64,000 nucleotides of DNA from Bisporella sp. PMI_857 (GCA_021307315.1 JAJSPD010000006.1:310001-374000), one strand, 5' to 3'. Shown: positions 49,882 to 63,917, counted from the stretch's first letter. Numbers and translations: made by a program. The notes: generated from the sequence alone by a model not told the origin.

Positions 49882-51928
49882 ATGCCTCAAAGAAACTCGA
49901 TTAGAAATCCGTTCATCAGTTCTAACACCACCGCGGTTGCCATCCCGCAGGGAGAGGGGCCCACAGCCCGACGACCTTCCACTTCCAAGGGCAACCGATT
50001 GACCCAATTCTTCTCTTCCTCCCCAAAGACAAAGGAGCAGTTGACTGCACAAGCAGCACTTCGATCGCAGATCAATCCGGCCATCAGCGCTCCTTCGCTC
50101 TCACTTCCAACCATATCGTTGTCAACGGCAAAGGCGGGTGAGGCAAACATGGATGAGCCGCCAACTACCCTTTTCCAACCACCATCCGTTGCAGAAGCCA
50201 AGAGACAAGCTAAGGCTGATGCTCAATTCGCTCCTCTTGTTAGCCAGAACCATCGATATGTCAGCAAGGTGTCGGGAGAATTTCCAGATCCAGTGATGGA
50301 TGAGGCGCCGTACTACTATCTTCTCACCACATATATCAGCTACTTGGTTCTTATTATCTTTGGTCATGTCAGAGATTTCTTTGGGAAGCGTTTCACACCA
50401 GAAAATTACCGTCATCTGAAGCCAGCAAATGGGTATGCTGCTTTAAATAGCGACTTTGATAATTTCTACGTGCGCCGATTAAAGCTACGCATTGATGACT
50501 GCTTTGCACGACCTACCACTGGAGTCCCTGGACGGTACATCACTCTTTTAGATAGAAAGACCGACAACTTCAATAAGAACTATCAATTTACTGGCACAAC
50601 CACGGAAACTCTCAACATGAGCTCATACAACTATCTTGGATTTGCCCAATCAGAAGGCCCTTGCGCTGATGCAGTAGAAGAGACCGTGAAAAAGTATGGC
50701 ATTAGCGTAGCAAGCCCTCGAGCAGATTCAGGGACTTCGGACTTGGCTCTAGAAGTTGAAGACAGAATCGCCAAGTTTGTGGGAAAGCAATCTGCTATGG
50801 TCTTCTCTATGGGTTTCACCACCAATGCCTCGTCTTTCCCAGCTTTGGTCGGTAAAGCTCGCTGATTATCTCTGATGAATTGAACCATGCCTCTATCCGG
50901 GTCGGAGCACGCCTTTCTGGTGCCATGATTAGCTCTTTCAAGCATAACGATATGGGCGACCTCGAGAAATTGTTGCGTGAATCTATTTCGCAAGGTCAAC
51001 CTCGCACCCACCGCCCCTGGAAGAAGATCTTGGTTGTTGTTGAAGGTCTCTACTCCATGGAAGGAACCATGTGTAATCTTCCCGGTATCCTGAAGCTGAA
51101 GAAGCGGTACAAGTTCAACCTCTTTGTTGATGAAGGCTCATTCCATCGGTGCTCTTGGACCACGGGGCGCGGTGTTTGATTACTTTGGCATCGACCCTGC
51201 AGAGGTGGACATCTTGATGGGAACTTTGACAAAATCTTTTGGTGCGAACGGAGGATATGTTGCAGGTGACAAGCACATAATTGACAAGCTTCGTATAACA
51301 AACGCAGCAACCATCTATGGCGAGTCACCAACTCCACCCGTCCTCATGCAAATCCTCAGTTCTCTCAAGATCATTTCTGGAGAGCTTATGCCAGGTCAAG
51401 GAGAAGAACGTCTGCAACGTATTGCCTTTAACTCTCGCTATCTCCGCCTCGGATTGAAGCGTCTCGGATATATCGTTTATGGTCACGATGACTCGCCTAT
51501 TATCCCCATTCTTCTATACAACCCAGCCAAGATGCCTGCATTCTCACACGAAATGCTTCGTCGCAAGATCTCCGTGGTTATTGTCGGCTACCCAGCTACT
51601 CCCTTGTCACCTCTCGCGCACGGTTCTGTGTCTCCGCTGCTCACAACAAAGACGATCTAGATCGTCTACTTGCTGCCTGTGATGAGATCGGAGATGTTCT
51701 CCAGCTCAAGTTCTCTACTGGTATTGCTGGTGGTGCCGATCATCTTCCCGATGGGTGACACCAGAGATGGAGAAGGAGTGGCAAAAAGCAAACGGTCTAC
51801 AAGGCGTGGTTAAGCCACCTCGGTGGTCATTACGAGAGGTCATTGCAAATGGCGTAGAAGATGTCAAGTCACCCTGCGCTAAAAACTACAGCCAAAGCCT
51901 CAACAAGGCTGTCGGATCTTGGACAGCC
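49882..51928 (+). CDS. LCB2: serine palmitoyltransferase subunit 2
   Basis: PLP-dependent alpha-oxoamine synthase in the ER that condenses serine and palmitoyl-CoA, the first step of sphingolipid synthesis. ATG at 49882 gives [16 protein letters not shown] polar N-terminus of about 130 residues precedes a membrane helix ([18 protein letters not shown]). The catalytic part has [95 protein letters not shown], and the PLP-lysine motif [20 protein letters not shown]. The C-terminal domain has [40 protein letters not shown] and [20 protein letters not shown], ending [19 protein letters not shown], with TGA near 51928. No introns are seen. Frame breaks occur near 50856, 51133, 51620 and 51760. Confidence 0.92.
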
Positions 51929-54900
51929 TGACCGAAAGCCCTACGTTTACTATCCTGGTTTGTATCACGGAGACAGGAATCCATGGATACTCGTACCGAG
52001 CCGCCCTGCACACCATCTCTGTCTTACCCTCCTTCGGGAAAAGCAGGGATACGCGCTTGTTGATTTTGTACATTACACTTCCTTGTCAATCGTTTTTATT
52101 CTTGTGCGCGCACAAGATACCCCATCAATCGTTCATAGGGGGATAAATTTATCATTGGCATGGCCACGGCGTTTTAGATGATGCATTGACACATCAGAGC
52201 TGGAGTGTGGAAGGACGGTAATACTTAATATCTTAATGGCGATTAGGAGTGTGGAGAGATGGTGTTGACTTGTGGTGTATATAGATGGACGACATGGGCT
52301 AGGCGTGTATTGAGGGATGGGATGAATTGGGTAGTTGTGTAGATAGATAGGAATGAGAACAGGAGCTGTCTATATCCTACGTCAGACCTCGATATCTTGC
52401 TTGTGATTTGTCGGGTAAATCGCCTTGAATAAAAATTACACGTCATATTAGATTGGTCAGGAGGCTAGATAATCATTACCAAACAAGCACGTCTCGTCAT
52501 TTATTCTACACGCAGCAATCACCTCTATCTCAAGGATAAGGGGACATTGGATGCGCACCACGCCCAACTTCTTTTTGCCTTTCCCATGGCGCGCCCTGCT
52601 CAACCGTTCAATCCCACCATGCAAGCACGGCTTCATGCATAAAAGTAAGGCCCACGCGCCGCCCGAGTTGTTGGGAACACCCCCCTTCCCCCCTCCATCC
52701 ATCTACGGTAGGGAGGGTGGTTCGCCCTGGTTTTATGGGAGACGGCGCCGCCCAATATGCGAATACCCCCGCCGAGTAAACTCGTGATTTTGTTGGTATG
52801 TTTTACCCACACGGATAAAGAAATGTTGTGGTGGAGGGAGGGAGGGAGGGAGGGTTTGAATGAGCTGGATGGATGGGAACGCCCTGGTGTGGTAGGGTTA
52901 GGGGAGGGGAGGATGCGATAAATGATTTATGGTTGTGATGTTGGTTTTGGGGATGGAGGTGTTGTTGGCACATCTATCTCGGATATTGAGGATCAGGCAG
53001 GAAGGAAGGGTTCATACGTGTTTATACGTGCTTATACATGCTTGTTTTTCTTGGGGATATCGTAACAGAGATTACAATGTGAGAGTGATGGGGTGCGACG
53101 TTGGTGCCTGCGATGTGGTGGTTGAGGCTCTGCTTAATAGGGGGTTTATTTTTTCTTCAGGGAAAAATATGTAATGCTGCCCAACCCGCGCAACGGCCAG
53201 ATCGAAGGATCGGATGCTTTGCAGCAGATGGGCCTTTGTGGGACGGGAGAGATCGTGTCGGACGCATGCAAATGCAACGTACCTTATAACGTAGTCTCAC
53301 ATATCATCTAGAAGTCTTGGGTTTTCTGTCGCTGCTGACTAATATTATGTACGATTGCCTCGAGAGAGAGTTTATGGATTCATGTTTCGGACAACTGCGG
53401 ATATGTGCGCTTATTTGCAGAGTGGAACCCTATTTTTAAAGAAGGCTGTTGGGCTGTTAGCTATGGTGGAGCCTCGTCGCTTCTGTCGTCTACAGCTACA
53501 GAGAAAGACTTGACAGCGAACGGATGCAGACTCGTCGATCTGTAGCACAGAATACAAACACCTTAGCATAGATATCCGACGCGTAAGAGGGCTGTGTAAG
53601 GTGTGATGGCCTGGCGTGATAAGGCTGGGCAGAATGACGTACAGTATGTCACTGCAGCTCAGAAAGTGTATGATTTGATTTTGCAGTCATCTTGCGTATC
53701 CAGTAGGACTAGATTTGCTCCACGTCTGTATTCTTCGCCCGGTTGCCACCATTAAATGTAATATCGCATTGTTCTCCCATGAGCACGAACGGCATGAGAA
53801 AGATGAAGCTCATGAGGTGTGGTAGCGGAAGTCCTGGGTGCTGTTCCCCGAAATAAAACTTCCTTTCGCAAACATAGAACCGAAGGATAGCATAAAGGAC
53901 TATCACTGGATGGTATCAAGAGACGAATCGCACGTCTACAATAATCCCGACATTTACTAAGGCGCAACAACGCCACGTAGGTCCCTCGTCACATACTATC
54001 TAACAAGCAAATTAAAGCCACAAAGCTGCTTATTATATTTGTTCTTCTCGTTCGTGATGGTGTATCATAAGCATATCCCGAGTTTTTATGTGATATCCAA
54101 GCTGTCGGGCGTTTCTATATCGAATGTGGCTCGAGACAAGGCTGGTGATTGGAGCAATATATAGCTTGTCTTGAGTCAGCTGTCAAGCTGGAAACCCGAA
54201 GAGATGGTGATTCGTAGATCGAAAGCCGTTCTTGGGATGAGGGGCTCGCATGGTCGGATAGATAGAAAGAGGGGATGGCTGAAAATGCTGATAAGTGGTG
54301 ACATTGCTTGAATTGCTTTTTAAGATTCGTTTAACCCATTGGTTTGAGAATGGAGGCTTCGTAGATCATCCATTCTTTCTCGCAGATTTCAATGGAGACA
54401 ATGAAAGATGCCTCCGCATGAGGGTGTGGGTCATGCAGACAAAAGCAGAATATCGAGCTTGCAGATTCCGTGAAATGTCTAAGTCGACACTGCTATTACC
54501 ATGCAGCTGCGATTTTGCTTGGATTGAAATACTGCCCCTATAATACTTTGGCCTATTACAAGTTTTCTGGCGGTATTTAATGAGTAGCCATTCGTGCTAA
54601 AATTGAAGCCAAGCTGATAATAGATCTCCCAATACACCGGCTCCCAAGATATGCCGCAATACACACAGCTCCAAGTTACCTTATAGTCCGATGATTCCTT
54701 GTCATCAATAAATAGAGCATTGACAAATGTGTCAGGAGACCTTGATCGGCCCTAGAATTACTTAGTTTAGTATCTTCGTGTCCAAAGTCCTTCTGGAATG
54801 TTTAACTTGGAGCGGCAAGTTGCATTGAAACTTGGCGAGCAGTACGTTTTGTCGGTGAGACAAACAGGAATAGGCAACTGTAGGAGACTTGAGCCTGATT

Positions 54901-56123
54901 GATGAACAAGGTGGTTTGTTCGCTATGGTCGGGGCGTCGAGGCAACCACTTCACGAAAGCGGTTCGCATTCGGTGGGCAAAACTAAAAAGCCGCATTCTC
55001 AGAGTGTCACAAGTTCAAGTACTCGTAAGTTGACGCCTTGACTACACAAAAGATAAGTATAACAAGATCAAAAGGCTTTCGGATATAGCATATCGCGAAC
55101 GTGGCGATTGTAAAGATCCTCAAAGTCGATGCTATCGCGGATTATGACATTTCTTCTCCCGGAGTTCGAGCAATGCGAGCGTGTTGAATCTGTATCATAT
55201 ACTTCGTGTGCCGGAACGCGATCATACTTCAATAATTTATGGACATGGGTTGCGGAAACCTTTTGAATTAACTTGCATGAGAGCTGAGGGTATTTGCTTA
55301 CACTTTCCAAGCAGCCAGCTGTTAGTGCTGACATATCCAAATCCTTCAAGTTCGGCATTGGTAATCGCTCAAGTCTGCCTTGTGTACTTCGTCTTTGGCT
55401 TTTTGCCCCGTTATCGTGAATGCGTATTGTTTGAAGTGGTCAAGGGCTGCGTTGGTTGCCTTGAACTTGCAAGCCATCCCGTTGGCTGAAAGCGATGCTG
55501 AACCAAGACAGGGCGCTGGGACTCCCAGCTGCTCATTTGGGATTCAAACTACAGAAAATAAAATGCAATGAGCAAACTATACATCGGGTTTTGAACGAAA
55601 TCAAAAGGGACAACAAACCTCTTAGATGAGTTTGAAAAGCATTGCCTCGTATGCACTTACTTGCAGGTTAGGACATGCGTTTACTCGGTGATGCTGCGCG
55701 TTACGCTGGTTTGTTATCTCCTTCATGTCCGTGTTTCGTTTGACCCCGCTGCTGGCAATGGCTGAAGTCAAGCCAATCACCACGACCCCTCCATCAAGCT
55801 GCATTTGAGGAGCCATGCAGTCTATAGTGCCTTTATATATTTTCCAGCACACCCTCTTGTTTGCTTTCTCCACTCGCTCGCCTTGCCAGGAATCGGCCGA
55901 TGGACAAAAGATATTTCGTGTATCTGTGCTACTATAGAGGTTCCGGAGCCTCCATCTGGTTTTATAGCCTGCGCCCGCAGGTTGAAGGAACTTGAAAACA
56001 TAATCTTCAAGAATCTGTTCTCGTCTGCCTGCTAGACCCTGCTTTTCGCTATCGTCGCCCTTCTCATTACATCTTCATTACATCTTCCGAACTATCCTTC
56101 CAAAGTAACTAACATCACGAGCC
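51929..56123. other. gene-poor 4.2-kb region
   Basis: No conserved gene was recognised. It contains a (GGGA)5-like tract at 52833-52854 and a G-rich stretch at 52850-52990. Small frames (minus 53709-53906 with one hydrophobic helix; minus 55068-55358; plus 55181-55489) have no family match. The last 300 bp hold the promoter of the next gene. Confidence 0.4.
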
Positions 56124-57767
56124 ATGGCTGGGCCTGGGCAACCACCTCCACCACCACCACCTCCTGGTGCTCGAGGACCACAGGGCAATCCAGGACAAGG
56201 ACGAGGAAATGGCGGAAACCCCCTCCTCCTCCTGCAATTCGCCCTCCAGGACAGGGCCAACCGCAGCCTCAAAATCCACCCCCGCAACAGCAATTCCAAT
56301 TACCTATCCGAAATTCGACACGGTTCTCAGATATCACACCTCGTATACCCATGGACGAGGATGACTGCAAACGGAAACTCACCTCGTATGAGGCACACAC
56401 CATTCGCAAGATCGCACCTCGCGATCCGGCAAGGGAGAAAAGTACCTGGGCTAAGGCTGAGTTGGTTAGGGAATCCATCACTCAGGATGAGATATCTAAG
56501 CAAGTACGGAAGCTCAATGATAGTAGGAGGCTGTCCGTCTCCGATAAGAAACAGGCTTTACAGCCATTTCAGCAAGGCCAAGTCAATCGACTCTTGGATC
56601 AACTGAACATCGAGGAACCAGATCACCACTTCGAATGGTCTCTTATTCAACTCGATCAAAAAATTCGGCCGCTGAAGGCTAGACATGGCAGGGAAACATA
56701 TACTATAACTTGTTATGTAAAGCGTAGTCCGAAACCAGATTTCAACCCGGTCGGATTGTACAATGCTTTGGAACGTCAGAAGTCCGAGAGGATGGCCCAG
56801 ATGTTAAGACCACCACCACAGCAAGGAGGTGGCGGGCAAGGAGGAGGTGGAGGGCAAGGAGGTGGCGGGCAAGGAGGCGGTGGGCAAGGAGGCGGAGGGC
56901 AAAATGTTGGTAAAGTCCAGGGCGGGGGCGGAGGTGGAGGTGGAGGAGACGGTGGAAAGCTGCCGCCTTTTATACAGCTTTCTTCATCAAAGGGTCCCAA
57001 AGGTAGTATGAAAGGTGGCAAGAAGCGTAATGATAAGAAATATCGCGACGATGATTCTTATTCATCAGGATCTAACTCAGATACCGACAGCCAATCGAGT
57101 TGGAGCTCATCAGAAAACACATCAATCAGTACCAGGTCAGGTCGCCGCCAACGCAGATATAGCCAACAATGGTCGAAGAGGACGTCCTCATAGCCGTGTT
57201 CGCAAGCAACACGAGAAGGGATATTATTTACAAGACGCCTTTGATCCATTGTATCGAGATCCGTCGATGCATCCTTTCGGAAGTGGCCCGCACCCAGGCT
57301 ATGTTCCTGAAGTGCCACGTGCGGTTCCTGGCCATGATTTCCAACCGATTCCGGCGGCTACCGTTGCAGCTGCCTACAACGCAGGAAAGATTGATGCTGA
57401 TGCCGAGAGACTAGTACTAGAACGTCATCATCCGGGAAGACGTATCCCAATTTTGGAGCCTCGAGCTGTCGCTCCTTATGAAGCTCCAATGGTCTCTTAT
57501 GGCTACCCAGATCGGTATGATCGGTATTCAGAGCCTCGGATGGCAGATGAAAGATATATCGACGATATAGTGGAGATGAGACTTCGTGAAGAGGAGCTAA
57601 GGCGAGAGCGCGACGATAGAAGGCGACGAGAAGCTGAAGACTATATTGATCGTATCGGGCGCTCGCCACGAGTTGTCTACAGAAATCCTTTCTCGCCGAT
57701 ATCTTCTCCTCGACGGCAATACTCGCCCAGTACCGATAGCTATGGGCGACGAGACGCCGGTTGGTGA
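56124..57767 (+). CDS. low-complexity fungal protein with GGGGQ repeats
   Basis: ATG at 56124 gives MAGPGQPPPPPPPPGARGPQ, then after a frame change a Pro/Gln-rich stretch (PPGQGQPQPQNPPPQQQ). A folded-looking region of about 170 residues follows (MDEDDCKRKLTSYEAHTIRK; WAKAELVRESITQDEISKQV; QPFQQGQVNRLLDQLNIEEP; HGRETYTITCYVKRSPKPDF). Next is a run of GGGGQ units (56825-56950) and a Ser/Asp-rich stretch (DDDSYSSGSNSDTDSQSS). After another frame change (about 57165) an Arg/Tyr/Glu-rich C-terminus follows (HPFGSGPHPGYVPEVPRAV; VEMRLREEELRRERDDRR), ending GRRDAGW at 57767. No named domain was recognised. Its composition suggests a phase-separating or RNA-associated protein, as inference. A third change lies near 56230. 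Confidence 0.6.
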
Positions 57768-58729
57768 GCGAGCTTCTTTTCAAGATGGAAACTTTCTCCA
57801 TTCTCTAGAGCAGGGCCATGAGATGCAGATTTGCTTTGACTTTGGGCAATGGTATAATGATTTGTAATTTTGGGTTATGCCTACGTCACAATCAGCTTCC
57901 ATTCGGTTTGGGCGTAAGGACTAGGGTTGTAATTTGGGAAGGGATGTCTCAATGTCAACAATTGTTTTAACAGTTTTGTGGAAATGATGGAAAAGAGCTA
58001 GGGATGGCGATCCATGATATAATTGGCGATTTTCATTTCATGATACCAGATACACATGCCATAGCTTCATGTAGAATCAAAATTTATCTTCAGCAAAGCA
58101 ACCATTGAGAATAACGTAACTAGAGAAAAGCAACGAGGGAGAGTATGGCACCTTCATTATGTACACCGCGAAGTACTTGAGTGGCTGGTTGATGGGGTTG
58201 GACACGTCTTTGGGAGGGCCAGTTGCATAGGTGCCCAAGCAAATGCAAAGTATCTACCAATTGAGCATGCTGGCATCCTGCATTATGTTGCTCGAAAAAG
58301 GTCACAATGGGGGTTCGTTGGCATCGCTTCAGGGAAGGATCGTAGCCAACAGGAGAGAACGGACTTGATTTGTGCTCGTCAGACCAATTACAAGAAAACT
58401 ATGCGAAAATGATATCCTTATTTGATGCCACCGCGTATTGAAAGTCGTCAGGCGTCTGTAGGATTGTCCATGACAACTAGAGAGGTATGGTTCTGCAAGT
58501 AGACGGGCCAAACCAGCACGTGAATTGAGATTTTGTTTTGCTGCGAAAAAAATCGGGCTCTGAAAGTGACGCGGGGCTTCTCGCATTCCCCCACCAGTCT
58601 TCCTGTTCACCCGAACCTACCGAAGAATTGCTATAGAATATCTACATCCAGCCCTTCCAAAACATCATTCAAACCTCAAAATCACTTGTCACTTCACAAT
58701 CGTCTCACTCAGCAACAACAACCGCAATC
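57768..58729. promoter_or_regulatory. intergenic region with TPI promoter
   Basis: About 960 bp between two plus-strand genes. The last 100 bp before the TPI ATG are CA/CT-rich (for example CAACAACAACCGCAATC), typical for the leader of a highly expressed fungal gene. Nothing else was recognised. Confidence 0.45.
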
Positions 58730-59680
<951 letters not shown>

Positions 59681-60100
59681 TCTGGATCGTAGAAGAACCC
59701 TTCAGAGAAATGAGTGGTGAACTCGGGACAGGTGGGCTAGGTCATTCTAATCCCATGTTGGCTCTATACATACTGGCTTTGCAGGTTCTCCCTAACTTAT
59801 CCACTATTAAAATATATCTATGACAAACTCCGCTCCTAGAAAGAGTCGTCTGCTTGGATATCGATAGGTTTCCTTGTGTGGCTTCACTATATAGCTGACG
59901 TCTAAGATGATCCCAGGTCCGAGAATGGTTGTATTTCAAACAGGATGAATCATCGTAGATCTTTTTTAGCTTGAGTAAAAAAAGGAATGTAGCTCTGAAT
60001 AAAACGATTATCAAACTCTGATTCTGATTCAAGGTTTGCTAGGCCATTTACAGGGTGTGAAGACCGTTTATGCCCAAACATATCCTTCATGTCCCAGAAT

Positions 60101-60692
60101 TTACGAACCATAGACTGCACACGCCATCCCCAACGCCTCAGATGCATACACATATGATACAGTTGTTCCTGTCATCTTATACACGATTCCACCACCGTGG
60201 TAAGGACTCCATACGCCTCTAACACTCTCATTGATACTCTTTACTGGCTTCGTGACCTTCTTCAGCTTCTCTCCACTTGCATCCCGCAATAGCTCTGCCT
60301 TCTTCAGTATCTGTAGAGTTCCAGGTTTCGTACACATATCGCTTTTCTCGTCCATTAATGTAGTGTCCGATTATGACTGGGTGTTTGTTAGGTCTGGGAG
60401 AAACGACCATCTCGATTTGCGGATTTGCAGCAGCGAATTTCGTAAGAGCTGTGCGCAGGAAAATACTAAGGCGAGATTAGAAGACAAAAACTAGGCTAAC
60501 AGAAGATATGACAAGTACTTCATGCCCTTTGAGCTCCCAGCCCAGTCACAATAGTGGAAGTCAAGCCGTTTGCATTGGAGGATGAAGGCGCCGACGCATT
60601 CTGTATGCCGATCAGTATGCCAACTTTATATCTATGGTGTAAAATGTAATTACCTGGCCCACTGTTGCCTTCCTGATTCCTAGCACCGTCAT
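60101..60692 (-). CDS. MRPL51: mitochondrial large-subunit ribosomal protein mL43 (L51/S25/CI-B8 domain)
   Basis: Thioredoxin-like L51/S25/CI-B8 domain protein of the mitoribosome. ATG at 60692 gives MTVLGIRKATVGQ, then an intron (about 60612-60653, GTAATT...ACAG). GAFILQCKRLDFHYCDWAGS follows, then SKGMKY, then a frame/splice change and MVVSPRPNKHPVIIGHYING (the conserved RPxxHPxIxGxYxNGR block), KKAELLRDASGEKLKKVTKP and SVRGVWSPYHGGG. The family normally ends soon after RGxWSPxH, so the annotated stop at 60101 is uncertain. A last intron or an earlier stop is possible. A base seems missing near 60597. It is divergent to U1-70K, with 216 bp between the start codons. Confidence 0.75.
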
Positions 60693-60908
60693 TGTGTGAG
60701 TGTCCTTTTCTTGAAAAAGGTCCATAGAATGTGACACTGAATTCAGCATTAATCACGTGAGTAGTCTAAATTTCAGTTGGTCCGAGCACCCTTTTGATTT
60801 CGCGTTACGATAAATGCTGGCTCTTTAGCTCCTTTCTTAATAGTATCATCACCAACAGCCCTTTGGGCATTATCAGATACAATACAGTTTCTTGCTGATA
60901 TCACTACG
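60693..60908. promoter_or_regulatory. 216-bp bidirectional promoter, mL43 / U1-70K
   Basis: The start codons of two divergent genes are 216 bp apart, so both promoters share this short segment. Confidence 0.55.
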
Positions 60909-62499
60909 ATGACAGATAAACTTCCCCAAACCTTCTTGCGCTCTTTGCACCCCGTCCACCTCTCCGATGGGTGCCTCCCTCGGACCACGCGCCAGAGGAG
61001 AGAAAGACGGCAAACATTGGTGGCATCGGTGCTTTCCTTCCCCAGCTACAGGAATATAAAGAGACCGACAATTATGTACCTACGGAGAGCTGGCTTCAGC
61101 GTAAAGATCGTGTCAAGCAGGAGAAGACGGAACAACTCGAGAAGTTATTGAAAGATGGACCAGTGTCCTGTGAGCGCCGCCCCTTGTGTTTTGATAGCAC
61201 TTTTGTTTTCAGTTCAAACCATGGATACCTCATCTCTTGTCGCAGACTACGTGCTAATGTGTATGCTTTACAGATAAGCCACAAGACGATCCGAACATCA
61301 GGGGTGATGCCTTCAAAACTCTTATTGTTGCTCGATTGAGCTATGAGGCTACAGAGAAGGATCTCGAGGCCGAGTTTGGTCGTTTCGGCCCCATTGAACG
61401 TGTAAAGTGGTCACTACAGTACATTGATTATCAGGCTAACATTTCGCAGATCCGCATAGTTGTCGATGTAAAGCAAGACGAAAAACCAAATAAGAAAAAG
61501 AAGAAGCATCGTGGATATGCATTTGTAGTCTATGAGCGAGAGAAAGACATGAGAGGTAAAAGATCACCCCCTAACCCCAGAGCCTTTACCACCGGACTCC
61601 AAGAAGTCTCTTTTGTTAGATATGGCCCTCATGCTGCCTATCATTTCCTTAGTTCTTCATGCTCCACCCAAGGTGTCTGTTAAGTATGGGCCAAGAGACT
61701 GACAATCGCGCCTTGCTCGCGCTTCGTGAACAGCTGCATTAGAAAATTGTGATGGGATACGTATCAAGGATCGTCGCATAAAGGTAGATGTGGAACGTGG
61801 TCGTACGGTCAAAGGATGGAAACCTCGCAGATTTGGAGGTGGTCTCGGCGGCCGTGGCTACACCAAAGCAATCCCCGCTCGCCCAATCGGTCCTGGAGGC
61901 TTTGGTGGAGCTCCAGGTGGACCAGGTGGATTTCGAGGTGGTTTCCGTGGAGGTTCTCGTGGCTTCGACGGCGGACGGCAAGGAGGTGGGTATGGAGGAG
62001 GTCGTGGTGGCTTTCAAGATCGCGGCTATGGAGGCGGACGAGGAGGCATTGGTTTCCAAGGCCCTCCACGCAATGGTGGATTTGGTGGCTCTAACGGGTA
62101 TGCGCCTCCCATCAATGCTCCTGCTGGACCTGGTGGTGCACGCTCTGGTGGGTATGGCGGCGGCGGCGGCTTCAATAAAGGAGGATATGGTGGCGCAGGC
62201 TCTCCAGATCGCAACGGTTCCGGCAGCTCGGCACCAGCTGGTGGGTTTGATTCTCGAGGTGGCGGCCGCTCATACGATGACAGAAATGGTGGCTATCGTG
62301 GAAGCAGTAGTCGAGGCTATGGGGATCGTGATCCCCCCGTGGTGGAAGTGGTAGCAATATGGAGCCGGTAAGACCCAGAGATGGTGGTTATAGGGACCGT
62401 GACGCCTATGGTGGTCGACCAAGAGAAGAAGAGCCACGCAAGAGACCTTATGAGGACAATGGCTACGGAGAAGACCCACGCAAGCTACGACGATACTAG
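60909..62499 (+). CDS. U1 snRNP 70 kDa protein (U1-70K)
   Basis: Spliceosomal protein that binds U1 snRNA stem-loop I for 5' splice-site recognition. ATG at 60909 gives MTDKLP, then (with one C restored near 60921) [20 protein letters not shown], the conserved N-terminus. [20 protein letters not shown] and [20 protein letters not shown] follow. Introns: 61170-61273, 61402-61449 and 61556-61733. The RRM has RNP2-like [30 protein letters not shown]1-like [10 protein letters not shown], and [21 protein letters not shown] long RGG/Gly-rich region (about 61835-62330) and an Arg/Glu tail ending DPRKLRRY follow, with TAG at 62497-62499. An extra C in the C run at 62332-62338 breaks the frame in the tail. 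Confidence 0.93.
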
Positions 62500-63089
62500 A
62501 GACGGCGAGAAGGAACTTCTCTTTCCTGTCATCTTGGTGGGTTTTTCGAGTATTACTTTTTCTTCCCTTCATCAACAAGGGTAAGCTATTTCTCGATGCA
62601 CGTTTGCCAAGGTAGTATTGTCTCACAGGCGCCTACATAACCGGAAACAAAAGCTACTACTTGGAATATTTCAACTGATCCTGGACATTACGATTACAGA
62701 CTGGATCTCCTAGCTTGGCATACCATGCCTGTATCACCTTGCAGCATTCTCACATTTTTCCTAAGGCTAAGCAGCTTTTCGGCTGTTCTATCCCAGTCAT
62801 TCTCGCACATCGCAAGTCAGCGCCAAAACCAAAAGGTTATGAATCGACTGGCAAATCTAGGGAGGTAGGTCAGAGGTAAGCCTGCATCTGACCAACTAAA
62901 ATCAGGCACAAAAAAGGTTCTTGTTTGTATTATCAGAAAACACCAATGGGAATTTTGTGGGTGGTAAGATAGTTAAGCAGCCATGCGATGCGCAATTGCT
63001 CTTTTGATTTCCAATAATGAAGGTAGCGCCTTGAACGCCGACCAAACTCCTAACTGTATGATAGAGAATCGACAATGCGTGTTTAATTT
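62500..63089. other. convergent intergenic region
   Basis: About 590 bp between the ends of U1-70K and Mrt4. No conserved feature was recognised. Confidence 0.4.
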
Positions 63090-63917
63090 CTACTCTTCCA
63101 TTGCATCTACTTCCGTGACTTCACTTGTTGCTGCGCTCCAGTACCTATTTTCTGTCAATAAGAGTATAGAACGGTTTGCAATTGAGATACATACGCAACC
63201 AGCTTGACCGTGAACTCCGCTGTACAACGCCAAACAGCTTCAATAACCTCGTCTGCCTGCTATCCAGAACCTCTCCCTCCTTACACACAGAATACGGGTT
63301 CTGTAGCGTAACCTTGCCCTTCACCAAGCTCGTCGGCATATTCAATCTCCTCAGCTCGGGTTCCAGACTGTGTGCAATGGGTACGTCGTCTGCCACGTCC
63401 ACTTCGCCACCCAGGGAATATACGATTCCGGCCGGAATGGTGAAGTCGCGGGTAGCTGCGGTGCCGGCGCGCGCGAAGTCGTTTTGCACATGGAGTTGAA
63501 GTAGGCGGTGACGTCAGCGGGGGAGCGGTTAGTGAGGAGCAAGCCTTTGTCGCCGTGGAGATGAGGAGAGAGGTGGTATGAGCCGGGCTGGTGCGAGTCT
63601 TCAGGTGCGGTGCCGAGGGCTTTGGCCATGACCTTTGTCTTGCCGAAGAATAATCTTTTACCAGTCAATTAGCTTATGTCATTCTTAGAATAAAGGCCCC
63701 GGGGAAACGGCGAGGGGGAGACGAACCGGCTATCAGAGAATTCGGTACGGACGTCTTTGAGGTAGGTGTTGCGCATGTTCTCGACGGAGAAGACGAAGCA
63801 GTATTGGTATTTGTCGAGGGATTCTCGCACGTTGTTGAAGAGTTTTATCGTCCCTTCCTTTCCCTTCTTGTCAACCTTCGAAAGGTGTACAACCTTTGCG
63901 CGCTTTGACTTCGGCAT
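63090..63917 (-). CDS. MRT4: Mrt4, 60S ribosome assembly factor
   Basis: Nucleolar paralogue of stalk protein P0 that holds the P0 site on pre-60S particles. Starts [20 protein letters not shown] at 63917. [20 protein letters not shown] and EFSDSR are followed by an intron (about 63655-63728) and [60 protein letters not shown] and [20 protein letters not shown] belong to the uL10-like insertion and core. [20 protein letters not shown] spans a last intron (about 63148-63195, donor GTATGT), ending VDAMEE with TAG at 63090-63092. Frame changes lie near 63480 (CKT/CKN) and near 63220. It lacks the acidic P0 stalk tail, as expected for Mrt4. Confidence 0.9.

Noticed and set aside
52551..52787. Pro-rich plus-strand ORF
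   Set aside because: Low-complexity translation of CT/GC-rich DNA without gene context.
55068..55358. 96-codon minus-strand ORF
   Set aside because: No recognisable domain, no splice continuation on either side.
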